Numbered from the stretch's first letter, positions 1-11,621 are shown. The stretch is 63,493 nt of DNA from Candidatus Cloacimonadota bacterium (GCA_021157525.1 JAGGWK010000007.1:1-63493); one strand, 5' to 3'. A program made the numbers and translations. Notes: generated by a model from the sequence alone, not told the origin.

Positions 1-128
1 CCGGTGACAACGTATCGATCTTTGCAGAACTGATCACCCCCATCGCAATGGAAAAAGGTCTTCGTTATGCTATCCGCGAAGGTGGTCGTACAATCGGCGC
101 CGGCGTTGTTGCTGACGTGATCGAATAG
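1..128 (+). CDS. tuf: Elongation factor Tu, C-terminal fragment (5' truncated by window edge)
   Basis: Frame 3 translates [41 protein letters not shown], the EF-Tu C-terminus. Confidence 0.95.
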   Translation, partial: GDNVSIFAELITPIAMEKGLRYAIREGGRTIGAGVVADVIE

Positions 129-141
129 TTCGGAGGAATAC

Positions 142-462
142 GTGTCTCAGAAAAAAATAATGAATCGGATTCGCATCAAGTTGAAGGCCTACGATTTTCG
201 TCTTTTAGACAAATCGGTAGCTGAAATTGTGAAGAACACCCGTAATACCGGTGCTAAAATCGTGGGTCCTGTTCCCATGCCTACCGAGCGTTCTCTCTAT
301 ACTGTGCTTCGTTCACCTCACGTGAACAAAAAAGCACAGGAACAGTTTGAGATGCTGGTTCACAAGCGCTTGATTGATATCATTAATCCCACACCCCAGA
401 CCACAAACGCCCTGAAGAAGCTAAGTCTTCCCGCAGGCGTACATGTAGAGATTAAGGTTTAA
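142..462 (+). CDS. rpsJ: Ribosomal protein S10 (GTG start)
   Basis: [16 protein letters not shown]...GPVPMPTE; first gene of S10 operon. Confidence 0.97.
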   Translation: MSQKKIMNRIRIKLKAYDFRLLDKSVAEIVKNTRNTGAKIVGPVPMPTERSLYTVLRSPHVNKKAQEQFEMLVHKRLIDIINPTPQTTNALKKLSLPAGVHVEIKV

Positions 463-473
463 AGGAGCTTATC

Positions 474-1097
474 ATGATAGGATTGATTGGTAAAAAGCTC
501 GGCATGACACAGATCTTCAACGAAAGTGGCGAATGCATCCCGGTAACAGTAATTCAGGCCGGTCCCTGCCGTGTAATCGCTCGCAAATCCAAAGAAGTAC
601 ATGGTTATGATGCAGTTCAGCTTGGTTTTGAAGAGGTAGATACAAAAAAACTGAATAAGCCGGATAATGGCTATTTCGCTAAGAAGAACAGCCCGGCATA
701 CCGCTATCTGCGGGAATTTCGTCTGAAATTATACAAAGATATCAATGAAGGTGAAATGTTTGATGTAAGCATGTTTGTAGAGCATGAGATCATCAAAGTC
801 ACTGGCACATCAAAAGGCAAGGGATTCCAGGGCGTAATGAAGCGTTATGGCTTTTCCGGCTTTAAAGCATCTCACGGTGTTCATGAATCATATCGTGGGC
901 CCGGCTCAATTGGTATGTGCGCAACCCCTTCCCGTGTATTCAGAGGGAAGAAACTTCCCGGTCATACCGGAAATGCAACGGTTTCAGTGAAGAACCTGCA
1001 GGTTGTAAAAGTAGATACAGAACACAATCTGGTGATGTTGAAGGGTGCCGTGCCTGGTCACAGAAACAGCATTGTACGTCTGAGAAAAGAACTATAG
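474..1097 (+). CDS. rplC: Ribosomal protein L3
   Basis: IGKKLGMTQIF...GTSKGKGFQGVMKR...PGHTGN; operon position. Confidence 0.97.
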   Translation: MIGLIGKKLGMTQIFNESGECIPVTVIQAGPCRVIARKSKEVHGYDAVQLGFEEVDTKKLNKPDNGYFAKKNSPAYRYLREFRLKLYKDINEGEMFDVSMFVEHEIIKVTGTSKGKGFQGVMKRYGFSGFKASHGVHESYRGPGSIGMCATPSRVFRGKKLPGHTGNATVSVKNLQVVKVDTEHNLVMLKGAVPGHRNSIVRLRKEL

Positions 1098-1110
1098 TGG
1101 GAGTTTAGCA

Positions 1111-1746
1111 ATGTTGGAAGTGAAAAAATATAGTGTTACCGGTGAAGAAGCCGGAACAGTTAAGCTGCCGGAAGCATTGTTTGGTGCAACAGCAAACAAC
1201 CCTAAAGCAGTTATATATGAAGTAATCAATATGTATCTGGCAAATCAGCGGCAAGGAACTTCATGCGTGAAGAATCGTGCTGTAGTGCAAGGCAGTGGTA
1301 AAAAGCTGTTCCGCCAGAAAGGTACTGGTAATGCTCGTCCCGGTAATCTTCGTACTCCTGTACGAGTAGGCGGCGGTGTTGCATTTGGCCCACGGCCCAA
1401 AGACTGGTATCGTCCAATTCCTAAAAAGAAAAAACGCTTAGCCCTGAAGCTTGCTCTTACCGAACGGGTAAAAGCTGGTCAGGTTGTGGTTCTGGAATCA
1501 TTGCATTATGATGCTCCAAATACCAAAGCAGCGAAAGCATTATTGAGTAAGATTGCTCCGGAACGAAGCAAAACACTGGTTATCTTTGATGGCAGTGATG
1601 CATCCCTGGTAAAGTCTTTCTCTAATATTCCCTATGTAAAAACCGATCGCGCAGACGGTTTGTTTGCCTATGAAGTACTGAACAGCACCTTCCTGGTACT
1701 TACCGAAGACGCGCTGACCAAAATGATGGAGGTATTCGCAAAATGA
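1111..1746 (+). CDS. rplD: Ribosomal protein L4
   Basis: RQGTSCVKNRAVVQGSGKKLFRQKGTGNARPG; operon position. Confidence 0.96.
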   Translation: MLEVKKYSVTGEEAGTVKLPEALFGATANNPKAVIYEVINMYLANQRQGTSCVKNRAVVQGSGKKLFRQKGTGNARPGNLRTPVRVGGGVAFGPRPKDWYRPIPKKKKRLALKLALTERVKAGQVVVLESLHYDAPNTKAAKALLSKIAPERSKTLVIFDGSDASLVKSFSNIPYVKTDRADGLFAYEVLNSTFLVLTEDALTKMMEVFAK

Positions 1747-2030
1747 GAGAATTACGACAAATCATCATTGCGCCACTGATTACCGAAAAAACCACTGGTC
1801 AGAAATTCGCCAACAACAGCTACACCTTCAGGGTGAGCACAAATGCAAATAAAATCGAAATCCGTAAAGCGGTTGAAAAGATTTTCAATGTTACCGTTTT
1901 GGAAGTGAATACGATAAATACCCGTGGGAAGAACAAGCGCATGGGACGGTACTCTGGCAAACGTCCGGACTGGAAAAAAGCAATCGTAAAACTGAAAGAT
2001 GGCGACTCTATCGCTGAATTCGAAGCATAA
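1743..2030 (+). CDS. rplW: Ribosomal protein L23
   Basis: [12 protein letters not shown]...[26 protein letters not shown] overlap with rplD. Confidence 0.96.
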   Translation: MRELRQIIIAPLITEKTTGQKFANNSYTFRVSTNANKIEIRKAVEKIFNVTVLEVNTINTRGKNKRMGRYSGKRPDWKKAIVKLKDGDSIAEFEA

Positions 2031-2044
2031 GAGGGAGAGAAGAA

Positions 2045-2875
2045 ATGGGTATTAAAAAATACAATCCGATCACCCCGACGATGAGATATAAAACCGGCTA
2101 TACCTTTGAAGAGATTACAGCCAGCAAACCGGAAAAATCTCTCTTGGCTCCGAAGCCTAAGACAGCAGGTCGCAACCACCATGGACGCATTACCTGCCGG
2201 CATCGCGGTGGTGGACACAAACGACAATATCGTATCATTGATTTCAAACGGAACAAGTTCGACATTCCGGCAAAAGTAGCTACTATTGAGTATGATCCAA
2301 ATCGTAGCGCCCGTATCGCTCTGCTGTTTTATGCAGATGGAGAAAAACGGTACATCCTGGCGCCAAACGGTATGAAAGTGGGTGACACAATCATGTCCGG
2401 TTCCAAAGCCGAGATTCGTGTTGGAAACGCGCTTCCTCTGGAAAATATGCCACTGGGTACTATTGTGCATAATGTTGAATTCAAAGCTGGTCGTGGCGGA
2501 CAAATTGCCCGCAGCGCCGGGACCTATGGTCAGATTATCGCTAAAGATGGAAACTATGTGCACCTGCGCATGCCTTCAAATGATGTGCATATCTTGCGTA
2601 AAGAATGCTTCGCAACTGTGGGAAAAGTAGGTAACGACGAGCACAACTCTATCGTTCTGGGTAAAGCTGGCCGCACACGCTGGATGGGTATACGTCCGAC
2701 CGTCCGTGGTGTGGCAATGAATCCGGTAGATCACCCAATGGGTGGTGGTGAAGGCAAAACTTCCGGTGGTGGACATCCTGTCTCTCCATGGGGTGTTTTG
2801 GCCAAAGGTGGAAAAACTCGTAAGAAACGGAAATACTCCGATAAGTACATCATAAAAGCGAAAAAACGGAAGTAA
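2045..2875 (+). CDS. rplB: Ribosomal protein L2
   Basis: [19 protein letters not shown]...[16 protein letters not shown]. Confidence 0.98.
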   Translation: MGIKKYNPITPTMRYKTGYTFEEITASKPEKSLLAPKPKTAGRNHHGRITCRHRGGGHKRQYRIIDFKRNKFDIPAKVATIEYDPNRSARIALLFYADGEKRYILAPNGMKVGDTIMSGSKAEIRVGNALPLENMPLGTIVHNVEFKAGRGGQIARSAGTYGQIIAKDGNYVHLRMPSNDVHILRKECFATVGKVGNDEHNSIVLGKAGRTRWMGIRPTVRGVAMNPVDHPMGGGEGKTSGGGHPVSPWGVLAKGGKTRKKRKYSDKYIIKAKKRK

Positions 2876-2892
2876 GAGGTACAGGTAAGATT

Positions 2893-3156
2893 ATGGCTCG
2901 TTCGATTAAAAAAGGACCGTTTATCGATAAACATTTGGAAAAGAAAGTCGACGCTCTGAATGCTGAAAGGAAGAAACAGGTGATCAAAACCTGGTCACGG
3001 CGCTCGACAATCCTGCCCAAATTCGTGGAACATACATTTGCCGTTCATAATGGCCGCAAATTCGTACCCGTTTATGTGAACGAAAACATGGTTGGCCACA
3101 AACTGGGCGAATTCTCACCCACCCGCACATTCCGTGGTCATAAAGACAAGAAGTAA
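2893..3156 (+). CDS. rpsS: Ribosomal protein S19
   Basis: [13 protein letters not shown]...[16 protein letters not shown]. Confidence 0.97.
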   Translation: MARSIKKGPFIDKHLEKKVDALNAERKKQVIKTWSRRSTILPKFVEHTFAVHNGRKFVPVYVNENMVGHKLGEFSPTRTFRGHKDKK

Positions 3157-3199
3157 CAGAACAGATGAGTGGAAAGAGTAGTAAGAGGGAGCTGAAATA

Positions 3200-3538
3200 A
3201 TGCAAGCAATAGCCAAAGTTCGGAATTTAAGAGGCTCAGCACGAAAAGCTCGACTGGTCTTAGATTTGATTCGTGGAAAGTCGGTGGCTGAAGCACAGAA
3301 AATATTGCTGTTCTCCAAGAAACGTGTCGCTCATGATGTGGCAAAAGTGCTGAATGCTGCTGTAGCAAACGCACAGGTGAAAGAGGGGAAAATAGCTGTA
3401 GAAACAATGCAGGTGAAAACCGCTTTTGCCGATGATGGCCCAATAATGAAAAGACAACGTCCACGTGCTCAAGGGAGAGCTACAGTGATCCGTCGCCGGA
3501 CCTGTCACATAACCCTTGAAATTGAGCATAAGGAATAG
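3200..3538 (+). CDS. rplV: Ribosomal protein L22
   Basis: RGSARKARLVLDLIRGKSVAEA...RRRTCHITLEI. Confidence 0.95.
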   Translation: MQAIAKVRNLRGSARKARLVLDLIRGKSVAEAQKILLFSKKRVAHDVAKVLNAAVANAQVKEGKIAVETMQVKTAFADDGPIMKRQRPRAQGRATVIRRRTCHITLEIEHKE

Positions 3539-3547
3539 GAGGATACA

Positions 3548-4195
3548 TTGGGACAGAAAGTTAATCCAGTCGGTTATCGAATTGGGGTAAACAAGCAAAC
3601 AGATTCAATCTGGTTTGCTACCCGTGAAGAATATATCACCAATTTCCATGAAGACCTTCAGATCAAGAAGTATCTGGAGAATCGTCTCAGCTCAGCAATG
3701 GTCGCCAAAGTAACACTCACCCGTAAATCCAAATCGGTAACGGTGGATGTTCACACAGCGCGTCCAGGCCAGGTAATTGGTCGTAAAGGAGCGGAAATTG
3801 AAAAACTGCGTAATGAATTAACCATCCTGGTTAATAAACATCGCTCTATACCGATCAATGTGTTTGTAAATGTACAAGAGATTAAGAATGCTTGGACAGA
3901 TGCAAAACTGGTAGGTATGGATATCGGTCGTCAGCTTCTGAACCGTGTGTCATTCCGTCGCGCCATGAAGTTTGCGATTCGCAACGCTATGCGTAACGGA
4001 GCTCAGGGTATCAAGGTGCAGTGTTCCGGCCGTTTAGGTGGCGCGGAAATGGCCCGTACAGAACGGTATCAGGAAGGTCGTACACCATTGCACACACTTC
4101 GTGCTGATATCGATTATGCCCTGTCTGAAATTACCACGACCTATGGTAAGATCGGCATTAAGGTATGGATATACAAAGGTGACATCCTTAAATAA
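3548..4195 (+). CDS. rpsC: Ribosomal protein S3 (TTG start)
   Basis: [12 protein letters not shown]...[16 protein letters not shown]. Confidence 0.97.
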   Translation: MGQKVNPVGYRIGVNKQTDSIWFATREEYITNFHEDLQIKKYLENRLSSAMVAKVTLTRKSKSVTVDVHTARPGQVIGRKGAEIEKLRNELTILVNKHRSIPINVFVNVQEIKNAWTDAKLVGMDIGRQLLNRVSFRRAMKFAIRNAMRNGAQGIKVQCSGRLGGAEMARTERYQEGRTPLHTLRADIDYALSEITTTYGKIGIKVWIYKGDILK

Positions 4196-4206
4196 GGAGA
4201 GGTTCA

Positions 4207-4626
4207 ATGTTAGCACCAAAGAAAGTAAAATATAGAAAACAGCAGAAAGGCCGCAATCGTGGTCTTGCCTATCGTGGCAGCACTCTGAACTTTGGCGATT
4301 ATGGCATCATTGCAACTGAATCCGGTTGGATCACCAGTCGTCAGATCGAAGCAGGGCGTGTAACCATTACCCGTAAAATGAAACGTTCCGGTAAGCTCTG
4401 GATACGGATATTTCCAGACAAACCGGTTACCAGTAAGCCAGCTGAAACCCGTATGGGTAAAGGTAAAGGCGCACCCGACCATTGGGTGGCTGTGATCAAG
4501 CCCGGTCGCATCCTCTTTGAATATGAAGGTGTGGATTATGAGACAGCCAAAGAAGCGGCTCGGTTGGTTAACTATAAATTACCCTTTAAAACGAAATTTA
4601 TATACCGAGAAGGAGTTGAGTTATGA
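4207..4626 (+). CDS. rplP: Ribosomal protein L16
   Basis: [17 protein letters not shown]...[24 protein letters not shown]. Confidence 0.97.
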   Translation: MLAPKKVKYRKQQKGRNRGLAYRGSTLNFGDYGIIATESGWITSRQIEAGRVTITRKMKRSGKLWIRIFPDKPVTSKPAETRMGKGKGAPDHWVAVIKPGRILFEYEGVDYETAKEAARLVNYKLPFKTKFIYREGVEL

Positions 4627-4820
4627 AGATCTCCGAACTCCGTGAATTAACCCAGGAAGAACTGCAGCAGAAGCTTAATGATTTTGCTGAAGAACTGTTC
4701 AATCTTCGTTTCCAAAAGGCTTTGAATCGCCTGGAAAATCCCAAGCGCATCCCGAAAGTAAAGCGTAATGTTGCCCGCATCAAGACGCTGCTTACGCAAC
4801 GTGCTCAGGAAACAAAATAA
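4623..4820 (+). CDS. rpmC: Ribosomal protein L29
   Basis: [35 protein letters not shown] overlap with rplP. Confidence 0.95.
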   Translation: MKISELRELTQEELQQKLNDFAEELFNLRFQKALNRLENPKRIPKVKRNVARIKTLLTQRAQETK

Positions 4821-4829
4821 GAGGTAGTA

Positions 4830-5084
4830 ATGGCTTACGAAAGAAAATTAGCCCGTACCGGAGTGGTGGTAAGCAATAAGATGGATAAAACCATTGTTGT
4901 GGACATCGAACGTCAATTCAGACATCCGTTGTACAAGAAAATTGTCCGCCGTCATAAAAAATATAAAGCCCACGATGCAAACAACGAGTGCAACGAAGGA
5001 GATGTGGTAATCATCAGAGAATGCCGTCCCCTGAGCCGCGATAAGCGGTGGCAACTCGAAAAGATCGTGGAACGAAGCAAATAA
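4830..5084 (+). CDS. rpsQ: Ribosomal protein S17
   Basis: [29 protein letters not shown]. Confidence 0.96.
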   Translation: MAYERKLARTGVVVSNKMDKTIVVDIERQFRHPLYKKIVRRHKKYKAHDANNECNEGDVVIIRECRPLSRDKRWQLEKIVERSK

Positions 5085-5096
5085 AAGGAGTCTGGA

Positions 5097-5465
5097 ATGA
5101 TTCAAACGCAGTCAATGTTAACCGTAGCCGACAATTCAGGCGCGAAAAAAGTGATGTGCATTAAGGTTCCTGGTGGCTCCAAGCGTAGATATGCCACAGT
5201 TGGCGATATCATTGTCGTCGCCGTTAAATCTGCAGTGCCCAATAGTCGTATTAAGAAAGGTTCGGTGGAGAAAGCCGTTATCGTTCGTACGCACAAAGAA
5301 GTAGGCAGAAAAGACGGGTCGTACATTCGCTTCCAGGATAATGCCTGTGTAGTGCTGGACGACAAGCTGGAGCCCAAGGCCACACGTATATTTGGCCCTG
5401 TTGCTCGCGAGTTGCGTGATAGTGGATTCATGAAAATCGTCTCATTAGCACCAGAAGTTATCTAG
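5097..5465 (+). CDS. rplN: Ribosomal protein L14
   Basis: [24 protein letters not shown]. Confidence 0.97.
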   Translation: MIQTQSMLTVADNSGAKKVMCIKVPGGSKRRYATVGDIIVVAVKSAVPNSRIKKGSVEKAVIVRTHKEVGRKDGSYIRFQDNACVVLDDKLEPKATRIFGPVARELRDSGFMKIVSLAPEVI

Positions 5466-5474
5466 GAGTCACGA

Positions 5475-5804
5475 ATGAAAGAAGCTAAACATACAAAGAT
5501 GAGAGTGAAAAAAGGTGATACCGTCATCGTTATCTCCGGTAAATACAAAGGCGTGAAAGGGAAGGTGTTAAAAGCATTTCCAAAGGAACAACGGGTCATC
5601 GTTGAACGAGTGAATTTCATTAAGAAACACACGCGTCCTACCCAGCAAAACCCCCAGGGTGGCATCATTGAAAAAGAAGCGACCATCCATGTTTCTAACG
5701 TTATGTTGTTTAATGAAAAGATTAACGATGTAACCCGTGCCGTGCATAAAGTCATTGGCGATTCCCGTGTTCGCGTGTGCAAAAAAACCGGCGACGAGAT
5801 ATAA
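5475..5804 (+). CDS. rplX: Ribosomal protein L24
   Basis: [23 protein letters not shown] (KOW); operon position. Confidence 0.95.
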   Translation: MKEAKHTKMRVKKGDTVIVISGKYKGVKGKVLKAFPKEQRVIVERVNFIKKHTRPTQQNPQGGIIEKEATIHVSNVMLFNEKINDVTRAVHKVIGDSRVRVCKKTGDEI

Positions 5805-5815
5805 GGGAGTAAGAA

Positions 5816-6358
5816 ATGGCTCGATTGAAAGAACGTTATAACAAAGAGATCCTGCCCGCTCTGGTGAAGCACTTTGAATACGACAATGTTCATCGTGCGC
5901 CAAAGCTGGTAAAGATTACGGTGAATATGGGTGTAGGTGAAGCTACACAAAACAAGACGGTCCTGGATAATGCTGTGAAGGAAATGACTCAGATAACTGG
6001 TCGTAAACCCATCATTACCAAGGCAAAAAAATCCATCTCAAACTTCAAGCTGCGGGAAGGCATGCCCATAGGATGCATGGTTACGTTGCGGGGTGAGGTG
6101 ATGTATGAATTCCTGGATCGTCTGATAACCGTGGTACTGCCTCGGGTACGTGACTTCCGTGGAATCTCTGCAAAAGCCTTTGATGGCCGAGGAAATTATT
6201 CTTTGGGTATCAAAGAACAAACGGTTTTCCCGGAAATCGAGTATGACAAAATCGATAAGATTCGGGGAATGAATATTACGATCGTAACGACAGCCGATAC
6301 CGATGAAGAGGGGAAAGAACTTCTTCGTCAGTTTGGAATGCCCTTTAAGAAGAATTAA
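5816..6358 (+). CDS. rplE: Ribosomal protein L5
   Basis: [19 protein letters not shown]...[22 protein letters not shown]. Confidence 0.97.
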   Translation: MARLKERYNKEILPALVKHFEYDNVHRAPKLVKITVNMGVGEATQNKTVLDNAVKEMTQITGRKPIITKAKKSISNFKLREGMPIGCMVTLRGEVMYEFLDRLITVVLPRVRDFRGISAKAFDGRGNYSLGIKEQTVFPEIEYDKIDKIRGMNITIVTTADTDEEGKELLRQFGMPFKKN

Positions 6359-6373
6359 GGATAAGGAGTAATT

Positions 6374-6559
6374 TTGGCAAAGAAATCCTGGGTCGTAAAA
6401 CAACAGCGCAAGCCGAAATTTGCAGTGCGTAAATACAGCCGCTGCAAGATATGTGGTCGCTCACGCGGATACATGCGTGATTTTGGTGTTTGTCGCCTGT
6501 GTTTCCGGAAATTGGCCAGCAATGGTCAGATCCCCGGAATTAGAAAAGCTAGTTGGTAA
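6374..6559 (+). CDS. rpsN: Ribosomal protein S14, zinc-binding type Z (TTG start)
   Basis: [38 protein letters not shown], two CxxC pairs. Confidence 0.96.
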   Translation: MAKKSWVVKQQRKPKFAVRKYSRCKICGRSRGYMRDFGVCRLCFRKLASNGQIPGIRKASW

Positions 6560-6571
6560 GAAGGAGAAAGA

Positions 6572-6985
6572 ATGAGTGTAACAGATCCGATCGCTGATGC
6601 GATTACCAAAATCAGGAACGCATATCGGGCCGGGCACAAGGTGGTTACTGTGAATCACAGTAATGTAAACGAAGCAATTATAAAAATCTTAGCGGACGAG
6701 AATTTCGTTAATAGTTATGATCTTATTGATCGGGATGCTGCGAAGAAAATATATCGCAAAAAAATCCTGGTTAATCTTCGTTACACCAATAGCGGCATGC
6801 CGGTTATGCGTAACATCGAGCGAATTAGTACGCCTGGGCGTCGTACCTATGTAAACGCCAACAACATTCCGTCTGTGTATAACAATACCGGTTGTGCAAT
6901 TATCTCTACAAGCCGCGGTGTAATGGTAGATAGAGAAGCAAAAAAGCTGCACGTAGGCGGCGAATACATCTGCAAGGTCTGGTAG
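6572..6985 (+). CDS. rpsH: Ribosomal protein S8
   Basis: VTDPIADAITKIRNA...ISTSRGVMVDREA. Confidence 0.96.
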   Translation: MSVTDPIADAITKIRNAYRAGHKVVTVNHSNVNEAIIKILADENFVNSYDLIDRDAAKKIYRKKILVNLRYTNSGMPVMRNIERISTPGRRTYVNANNIPSVYNNTGCAIISTSRGVMVDREAKKLHVGGEYICKVW

Positions 6986-6994
6986 GAGGAAGAT

Positions 6995-7570
6995 ATGTCA
7001 CGTATAGGAAGAACTCCGATCAAGATAGCAGATGGTGTAGCCCTTACAATCACTCCTGATCTGGTAACGGTGAAAGGTGCAAAGGGAGAATTGAGTCAAA
7101 GGATTCTCGAAGGCATTACCGTAGAAGAGAAGGATGGTTTTGTTATTGTTAATCGTCGTGATGACAGCAGAGAGCAAAAGGCGTATCATGGCCTTATCCG
7201 CGCTCTGATCAACAACATGATCATTGGTGTATCGGCAGGATACGAAAAGAATCTTCAGGTAATTGGTACTGGGTACTCAGCTGAGAGAGTAGGGCCGTGG
7301 CTCAGACTATCTCTGGGATATTCCCATGACATCCTGATGGAAGTACCTTCGCATCTTACGGTAGCCGCCGAAGTGGTTCCTCGCCGTGAGCAAGGTCCTT
7401 TGGGTGTTCAGGCCAAGATCAAAGTCAGCGGCATCCTGAAAGAAGATGTTGGCAAATTTTCTGCCGAGATCAGAGGTTGCCGGCCACCGGAAAATTACAA
7501 AGGCAAAGGTGTGCGCTATGAAGGCGAACACGTTGTTATCAAGCCTGGTAAATCCGGTGCAAAAGGGTAA
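6995..7570 (+). CDS. rplF: Ribosomal protein L6
   Basis: MSRIGRTPIKI...RGCRPPENYKGKGVRYEGE. Confidence 0.96.
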   Translation: MSRIGRTPIKIADGVALTITPDLVTVKGAKGELSQRILEGITVEEKDGFVIVNRRDDSREQKAYHGLIRALINNMIIGVSAGYEKNLQVIGTGYSAERVGPWLRLSLGYSHDILMEVPSHLTVAAEVVPRREQGPLGVQAKIKVSGILKEDVGKFSAEIRGCRPPENYKGKGVRYEGEHVVIKPGKSGAKG

Positions 7571-7582
7571 TAAGGAGTCATC

Positions 7583-7957
7583 ATGAAGCATAATTCTATT
7601 ACACGCGATAAATATCTGGCTCGTAAGCGCCGGGTTAAACATATCCGTAAACGCATGATGGGAACAGAAGATCGTCCCCGTTTGGTTATCTTCCGCAGTT
7701 TAAAAAATATCAGCGGGCAGATCATTGATGATACAAAGGGAATTACTTTGATTTCCTATGCATCCAATGCCAAGGAGATGGAGATCAATGGTTCCGGGAA
7801 AAAAGTAGCGCAAAGCTTTGAAGTGGGTAAGAAACTTGGTGAGCTGGCATTAGCCAAAGGCATCAGTAAGGTATGTTTCGACCGGGCTGGATACTTGTAT
7901 CATGGCCGGGTGAAAGCCTTTGCTGAAGGTGCTCGTAAAGCCGGGTTAGACTTCTAA
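7583..7957 (+). CDS. rplR: Ribosomal protein L18
   Basis: RVKHIRKRMMGTEDRPRLVIFRSLKNI...VCFDRAGYLYHGRVKAFAEGARKAGLDF. Confidence 0.96.
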   Translation: MKHNSITRDKYLARKRRVKHIRKRMMGTEDRPRLVIFRSLKNISGQIIDDTKGITLISYASNAKEMEINGSGKKVAQSFEVGKKLGELALAKGISKVCFDRAGYLYHGRVKAFAEGARKAGLDF

Positions 7958-7969
7958 GGGAGGCATGAA

Positions 7970-8503
7970 TTGAAACAACAGAAAAAAAGTCCTCGTAATG
8001 AGCCCCAATTTGCAGTTGAAAAGATCATTGATACAAACCGCGTAGCAAAAGTAGTGAAAGGTGGACGTAATTTCAGCTTTAACGCTACTGTGGTTGTGGG
8101 CGATAAAGAAGGCCGGGTCGGCGTAGGCACTGGAAAGGCAAACGAGATCGTTGATGCGATTCGCAAAGCCAAAGAACATGCTGCAGCTACCATGTTTTCA
8201 GTTCCTCTTATCAAAGGAACAATACCCCACGAGATCATTGGACGCTTTGGTGCCAGTCGCATCATGCTCCGTCCTGCTGCACCTGGTACCGGTATTATTG
8301 CCGGTGGGCCAGCCCGTGCGATTTTGGAAGCTGTGGGCGTAGAAAACATCCTGACTAAATCTCTGGGATCAAACACACCAGCCAACGTAGTGAAAGCTGC
8401 GGTGAATGGCCTGAAAGATCTCCGCACTATCGCTGACGTTGCACGTCTGCGTGGTAAAACAGTATCGGAAATTACCGGACGTGAGGTTAAGGATGAAGCT
8501 TAA
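7970..8503 (+). CDS. rpsE: Ribosomal protein S5 (TTG start)
   Basis: [41 protein letters not shown]. Confidence 0.96.
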   Translation: MKQQKKSPRNEPQFAVEKIIDTNRVAKVVKGGRNFSFNATVVVGDKEGRVGVGTGKANEIVDAIRKAKEHAAATMFSVPLIKGTIPHEIIGRFGASRIMLRPAAPGTGIIAGGPARAILEAVGVENILTKSLGSNTPANVVKAAVNGLKDLRTIADVARLRGKTVSEITGREVKDEA

Positions 8504-8675
8504 AGTTACCCAAATCAAAAGTGTTATCGGGCAGAAAGAACCGGCCAAGCGCACCATCATTGCGCTGGGCCTGAATAAAATTAACCGCAGCCGGCTGCAC
8601 GACGATAATCCGGTGATCCGCGGAATGATCCAAAAGGTGATTCACCTTGTAACAGTCGAAGAAGTTACGGAATAA
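8493..8675 (+). CDS. rpmD: Ribosomal protein L30 (start re-assigned inside the longer ORF 8439..8675)
   Basis: [32 protein letters not shown]; 60 aa, overlaps end of rpsE. Confidence 0.9.
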   Translation: MKLKVTQIKSVIGQKEPAKRTIIALGLNKINRSRLHDDNPVIRGMIQKVIHLVTVEEVTE

Positions 8676-8692
8676 ACCGTTGAGGAGTTACA

Positions 8693-9145
8693 ATGAAACT
8701 TCATTCAATCGAACGACCTGAGATAAAGAAACATAAAAAACGCTTGGGAAAAGGTGAGGGAACAGGACTGGGCAAAACAGCCGGTCGTGGTCAGAAGGGG
8801 CAGAAATCTCGCTCTGGTGGAAACATCCCTGCCTGGTTTGAAGGCGGTCAGATGCCATTGCAGCGTCGCCTTCCCAAACGTGGTTTCACCAATATATTCA
8901 AGACCTACTACCGCATCGTGAATCTTGGTGCGCTGATGACTGTGGACGAAACTGAGTTTGATGTAGCGAAGCTGGAGAAGCTCAATCTCATCGGTAGCGA
9001 GCTGAAGAATAAAAAAGCACCGGTAAAGATATTGGCGCGAGGGTCAGAAAAATTTGACAAAAAAGTAACAATTAAGGCACATGTTTTCTCCAAGAATGCC
9101 AAGAAGATAATTGAAGATCTGGGTGGCAAAGCGGAGGTAATATAA
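8693..9145 (+). CDS. rplO: Ribosomal protein L15
   Basis: RLGKGEGTGLGKTAGRGQKGQKSRSGG. Confidence 0.97.
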   Translation: MKLHSIERPEIKKHKKRLGKGEGTGLGKTAGRGQKGQKSRSGGNIPAWFEGGQMPLQRRLPKRGFTNIFKTYYRIVNLGALMTVDETEFDVAKLEKLNLIGSELKNKKAPVKILARGSEKFDKKVTIKAHVFSKNAKKIIEDLGGKAEVI

Positions 9146-9146
9146 A

Positions 9147-10457
9147 GTGTTACAGAGTATCAGTAATGTTTTCAAGATCCCGGATCTGAAAAAGAAGATT
9201 CTCTACACGGCCTTCATTCTCGTGCTGTATCGGCTGGGTAGCTTTATCCCTATCCCAGGCATAAACGCTACTGCACTGAAAGATTTTATGGGTGGTGCAA
9301 CCAGTCAGGGAGGCAACCTTTTTGGTATGTTTGACCTGTTTGTTGGCGGAAACTTAGGGCGCGCATCTGTGTTTGCTCTGGGAATTATGCCTTACATCAC
9401 CGCATCTATCGTAGTTCAGCTTCTGGGGGGAGTAATCCCCTATTTCGAACGCCTGAAAAAAGAGGGCGCCGAAGGGCAGAAGAAAATGAACCAGATTATC
9501 CGCTACGGAACTCTGCCGATCGCTGCATTCAATGCAATCGGCATCACACTGTTTTTGAAAAACGGTGTCGAAGGCGCGGTAATGATTCCGGGACCTTTGT
9601 TTATCTTTACCAGTGTTCTCACCATGGTAACAGGTGTGATGCTGATTATGTGGCTTGGTGAACAGATCACTGACCACGGTATTGGTAATGGTATCTCGTT
9701 AATTATCTTTGCCGGTATTATTGCTCGCTATCCCAGCGGATTCTGGAACATGTTCCAGATGGTTCGGGTAGGATCCATGAGCCTGTTCTCTGCCATCCTG
9801 GTTCTTATCATGATGGTATTTGTAACAGCTTCTGTGGTTCTTATTACCGAGGCAAATCGCAAAATACCAGTACAGTATGCAAAACGCATTATCGGACGCA
9901 AAGTCTATGGCGGACAGAGCACGCATATTCCCTTAAAAGTGAATACTGCCGGTGTGATCCCTATCATCTTTGCACAGTCCATCATCATGTTCCCCCGTAC
10001 CATCGCCACCTTCTTCCCAGATAGTGATTTCTGGATTGGTGTCGTACGGCTTCTTTCACCGGGAGCAGCATTATACACCATCCTCTATGTTACCCTCATC
10101 ATCTTCTTTGCCTATTTCTATACGGCAATGGTGATGAACCCCACAGAGATGGCTGAAAATATGAAGAAATACGGCGGATTTATTCCAGGACGCAAGCCCG
10201 GAAAGAAAACCGCTGATTACATCAACAATGTACTGGTTCGCATCACATTGCCGGGAGCGGTTTTCTTCGCTGCCATCGCCATACTTCCCGAATTTATGTC
10301 GAAGTGGTTTAGTCTCCCCTTCGCTTTCGGTGGTACTGGCCTTATCATCATTGTGGGTGTGGCACTGGATACATTACAACAAATCGAATCTCATCTGGTG
10401 ATGCGTCACTATGAAGGATTCATGAAAAAAGGAAAACTGCGGTCTCGCCGTGGATAA
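9147..10457 (+). CDS. secY: Preprotein translocase SecY (GTG start)
   Basis: RLGSFIPIPGIN...LGIMPYITASIVVQLL...IPLKVNTAGVIPIIFAQSI. Confidence 0.97.
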   Translation: MLQSISNVFKIPDLKKKILYTAFILVLYRLGSFIPIPGINATALKDFMGGATSQGGNLFGMFDLFVGGNLGRASVFALGIMPYITASIVVQLLGGVIPYFERLKKEGAEGQKKMNQIIRYGTLPIAAFNAIGITLFLKNGVEGAVMIPGPLFIFTSVLTMVTGVMLIMWLGEQITDHGIGNGISLIIFAGIIARYPSGFWNMFQMVRVGSMSLFSAILVLIMMVFVTASVVLITEANRKIPVQYAKRIIGRKVYGGQSTHIPLKVNTAGVIPIIFAQSIIMFPRTIATFFPDSDFWIGVVRLLSPGAALYTILYVTLIIFFAYFYTAMVMNPTEMAENMKKYGGFIPGRKPGKKTADYINNVLVRITLPGAVFFAAIAILPEFMSKWFSLPFAFGGTGLIIIVGVALDTLQQIESHLVMRHYEGFMKKGKLRSRRG

Positions 10458-10489
10458 TTTCCTGATGAAAGAATCATGGGAGTAAGCAA

Positions 10490-11245
10490 ATGATAACAAT
10501 AAAAAATGCTCACGAGATAGAACTCATGCGCAGTGTAAATAGTATTGTTGGCAATTTGCTTCGTAATCTGGGCGAAATGGTGCGTCCCGGAATAAGTACG
10601 GCCGAACTCAATGCCTATGCTGAGGATTTTATCCGCAGCAACGATGGGCATCCTGCGTTCAAGGGCTACACTGTATCCGGGCTTCCGCCATTTCCTGCCG
10701 CTACCTGCATCTCGGTTAATTCCTGCATTGTGCACGGCATCCCTTCCACGGAAGCTGTTTTGCAGGATGGAGATATTGTAGGTGTGGATATAGGAGTTCG
10801 TAAAAATGGTTTCCACGCAGACGCGGCTCGTACCTATAGCGTTGGTACAATCTCCGTAGAAACCCAGCGACTTCTGGACGTAACACAGGAAGCGTTAGCC
10901 CGAGGAATCGCAGTCGCTCTTGATGGAAATCGGGTAGGTGACATTTCTCATGCTATTGGTAGTTTTGTAGAGCAGCAGGGGTTTTATGTAGCTGATAACC
11001 TCACCGGGCATGGCATTGGCCGACTGCTTCACGAAGATCCAATGATCCCCAATTTTGGTAGAGCTGGGCGGGGACCACGCTTAAAAGCGGGAATGACAGT
11101 AGCTATAGAACCCATGGTAAACGTAGGTACCAACCGCACGAAAGAAGACGGTTGGGAATGGTATGTGGCAGATAATTCGAATTCTGCTCATTATGAAAAT
11201 ACCATATTGATTACAAAGAGCAAACCGGAAATCTTAACAAAATAG
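10490..11245 (+). CDS. map: Methionine aminopeptidase type I
   Basis: [28 protein letters not shown]...[18 protein letters not shown]. Confidence 0.96.
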   Translation: MITIKNAHEIELMRSVNSIVGNLLRNLGEMVRPGISTAELNAYAEDFIRSNDGHPAFKGYTVSGLPPFPAATCISVNSCIVHGIPSTEAVLQDGDIVGVDIGVRKNGFHADAARTYSVGTISVETQRLLDVTQEALARGIAVALDGNRVGDISHAIGSFVEQQGFYVADNLTGHGIGRLLHEDPMIPNFGRAGRGPRLKAGMTVAIEPMVNVGTNRTKEDGWEWYVADNSNSAHYENTILITKSKPEILTK

Positions 11246-11250
11246 AGAGA

Positions 11251-11475
11251 ATGGGTATGGCAAAATCAGGTGTAATTGAAGTAGAAGGTGTGGTAGTGGA
11301 AGCATTACCAAACACATCATTCAAGGTAAGGTTAGAAAATGGACATGAGATACTGGCACATAGTTCCGGCAAGATGAGGATGCATTACATCCGCATCTTA
11401 CCCGGCGATAAAGTGAAGGTTGAACTGTCACCCTATGATCTCAACCGGGGTCGCATTGTATATCGGTATAAATAG
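11251..11475 (+). CDS. infA: Translation initiation factor IF-1 (start may be at 11257)
   Basis: [58 protein letters not shown]. Confidence 0.96.
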   Translation: MGMAKSGVIEVEGVVVEALPNTSFKVRLENGHEILAHSSGKMRMHYIRILPGDKVKVELSPYDLNRGRIVYRYK

Positions 11476-11483
11476 GAGTAATC

Positions 11484-11600
11484 ATGAAGGTACAAGCATC
11501 AGTAAAGAAAATCTGTAAAGATTGCCAAATCATCAAACGGCATGGTGTGATCAGAGTGATATGCCCGAGTAACCCGAAGCATAAGCAGCGTCAGGGTTAA
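11484..11600 (+). CDS. rpmJ: Ribosomal protein L36 (zinc-type), missing from ORF track because it is short
   Basis: [38 protein letters not shown]. Confidence 0.95.
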   Translation: MKVQASVKKICKDCQIIKRHGVIRVICPSNPKHKQRQG

Positions 11601-11621
11601 TTGGTATAAGGAGGATTAAAC

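Noticed and set aside
1820-2563. 247-aa minus-strand ORF
   Set aside because: Antisense to rplW/rplB, low-complexity translation, no RBS; shadow ORF.
8439-8675. 78-aa version of L30
   Set aside because: N-terminal extension lies inside rpsE; conserved L30 start is at 8493.
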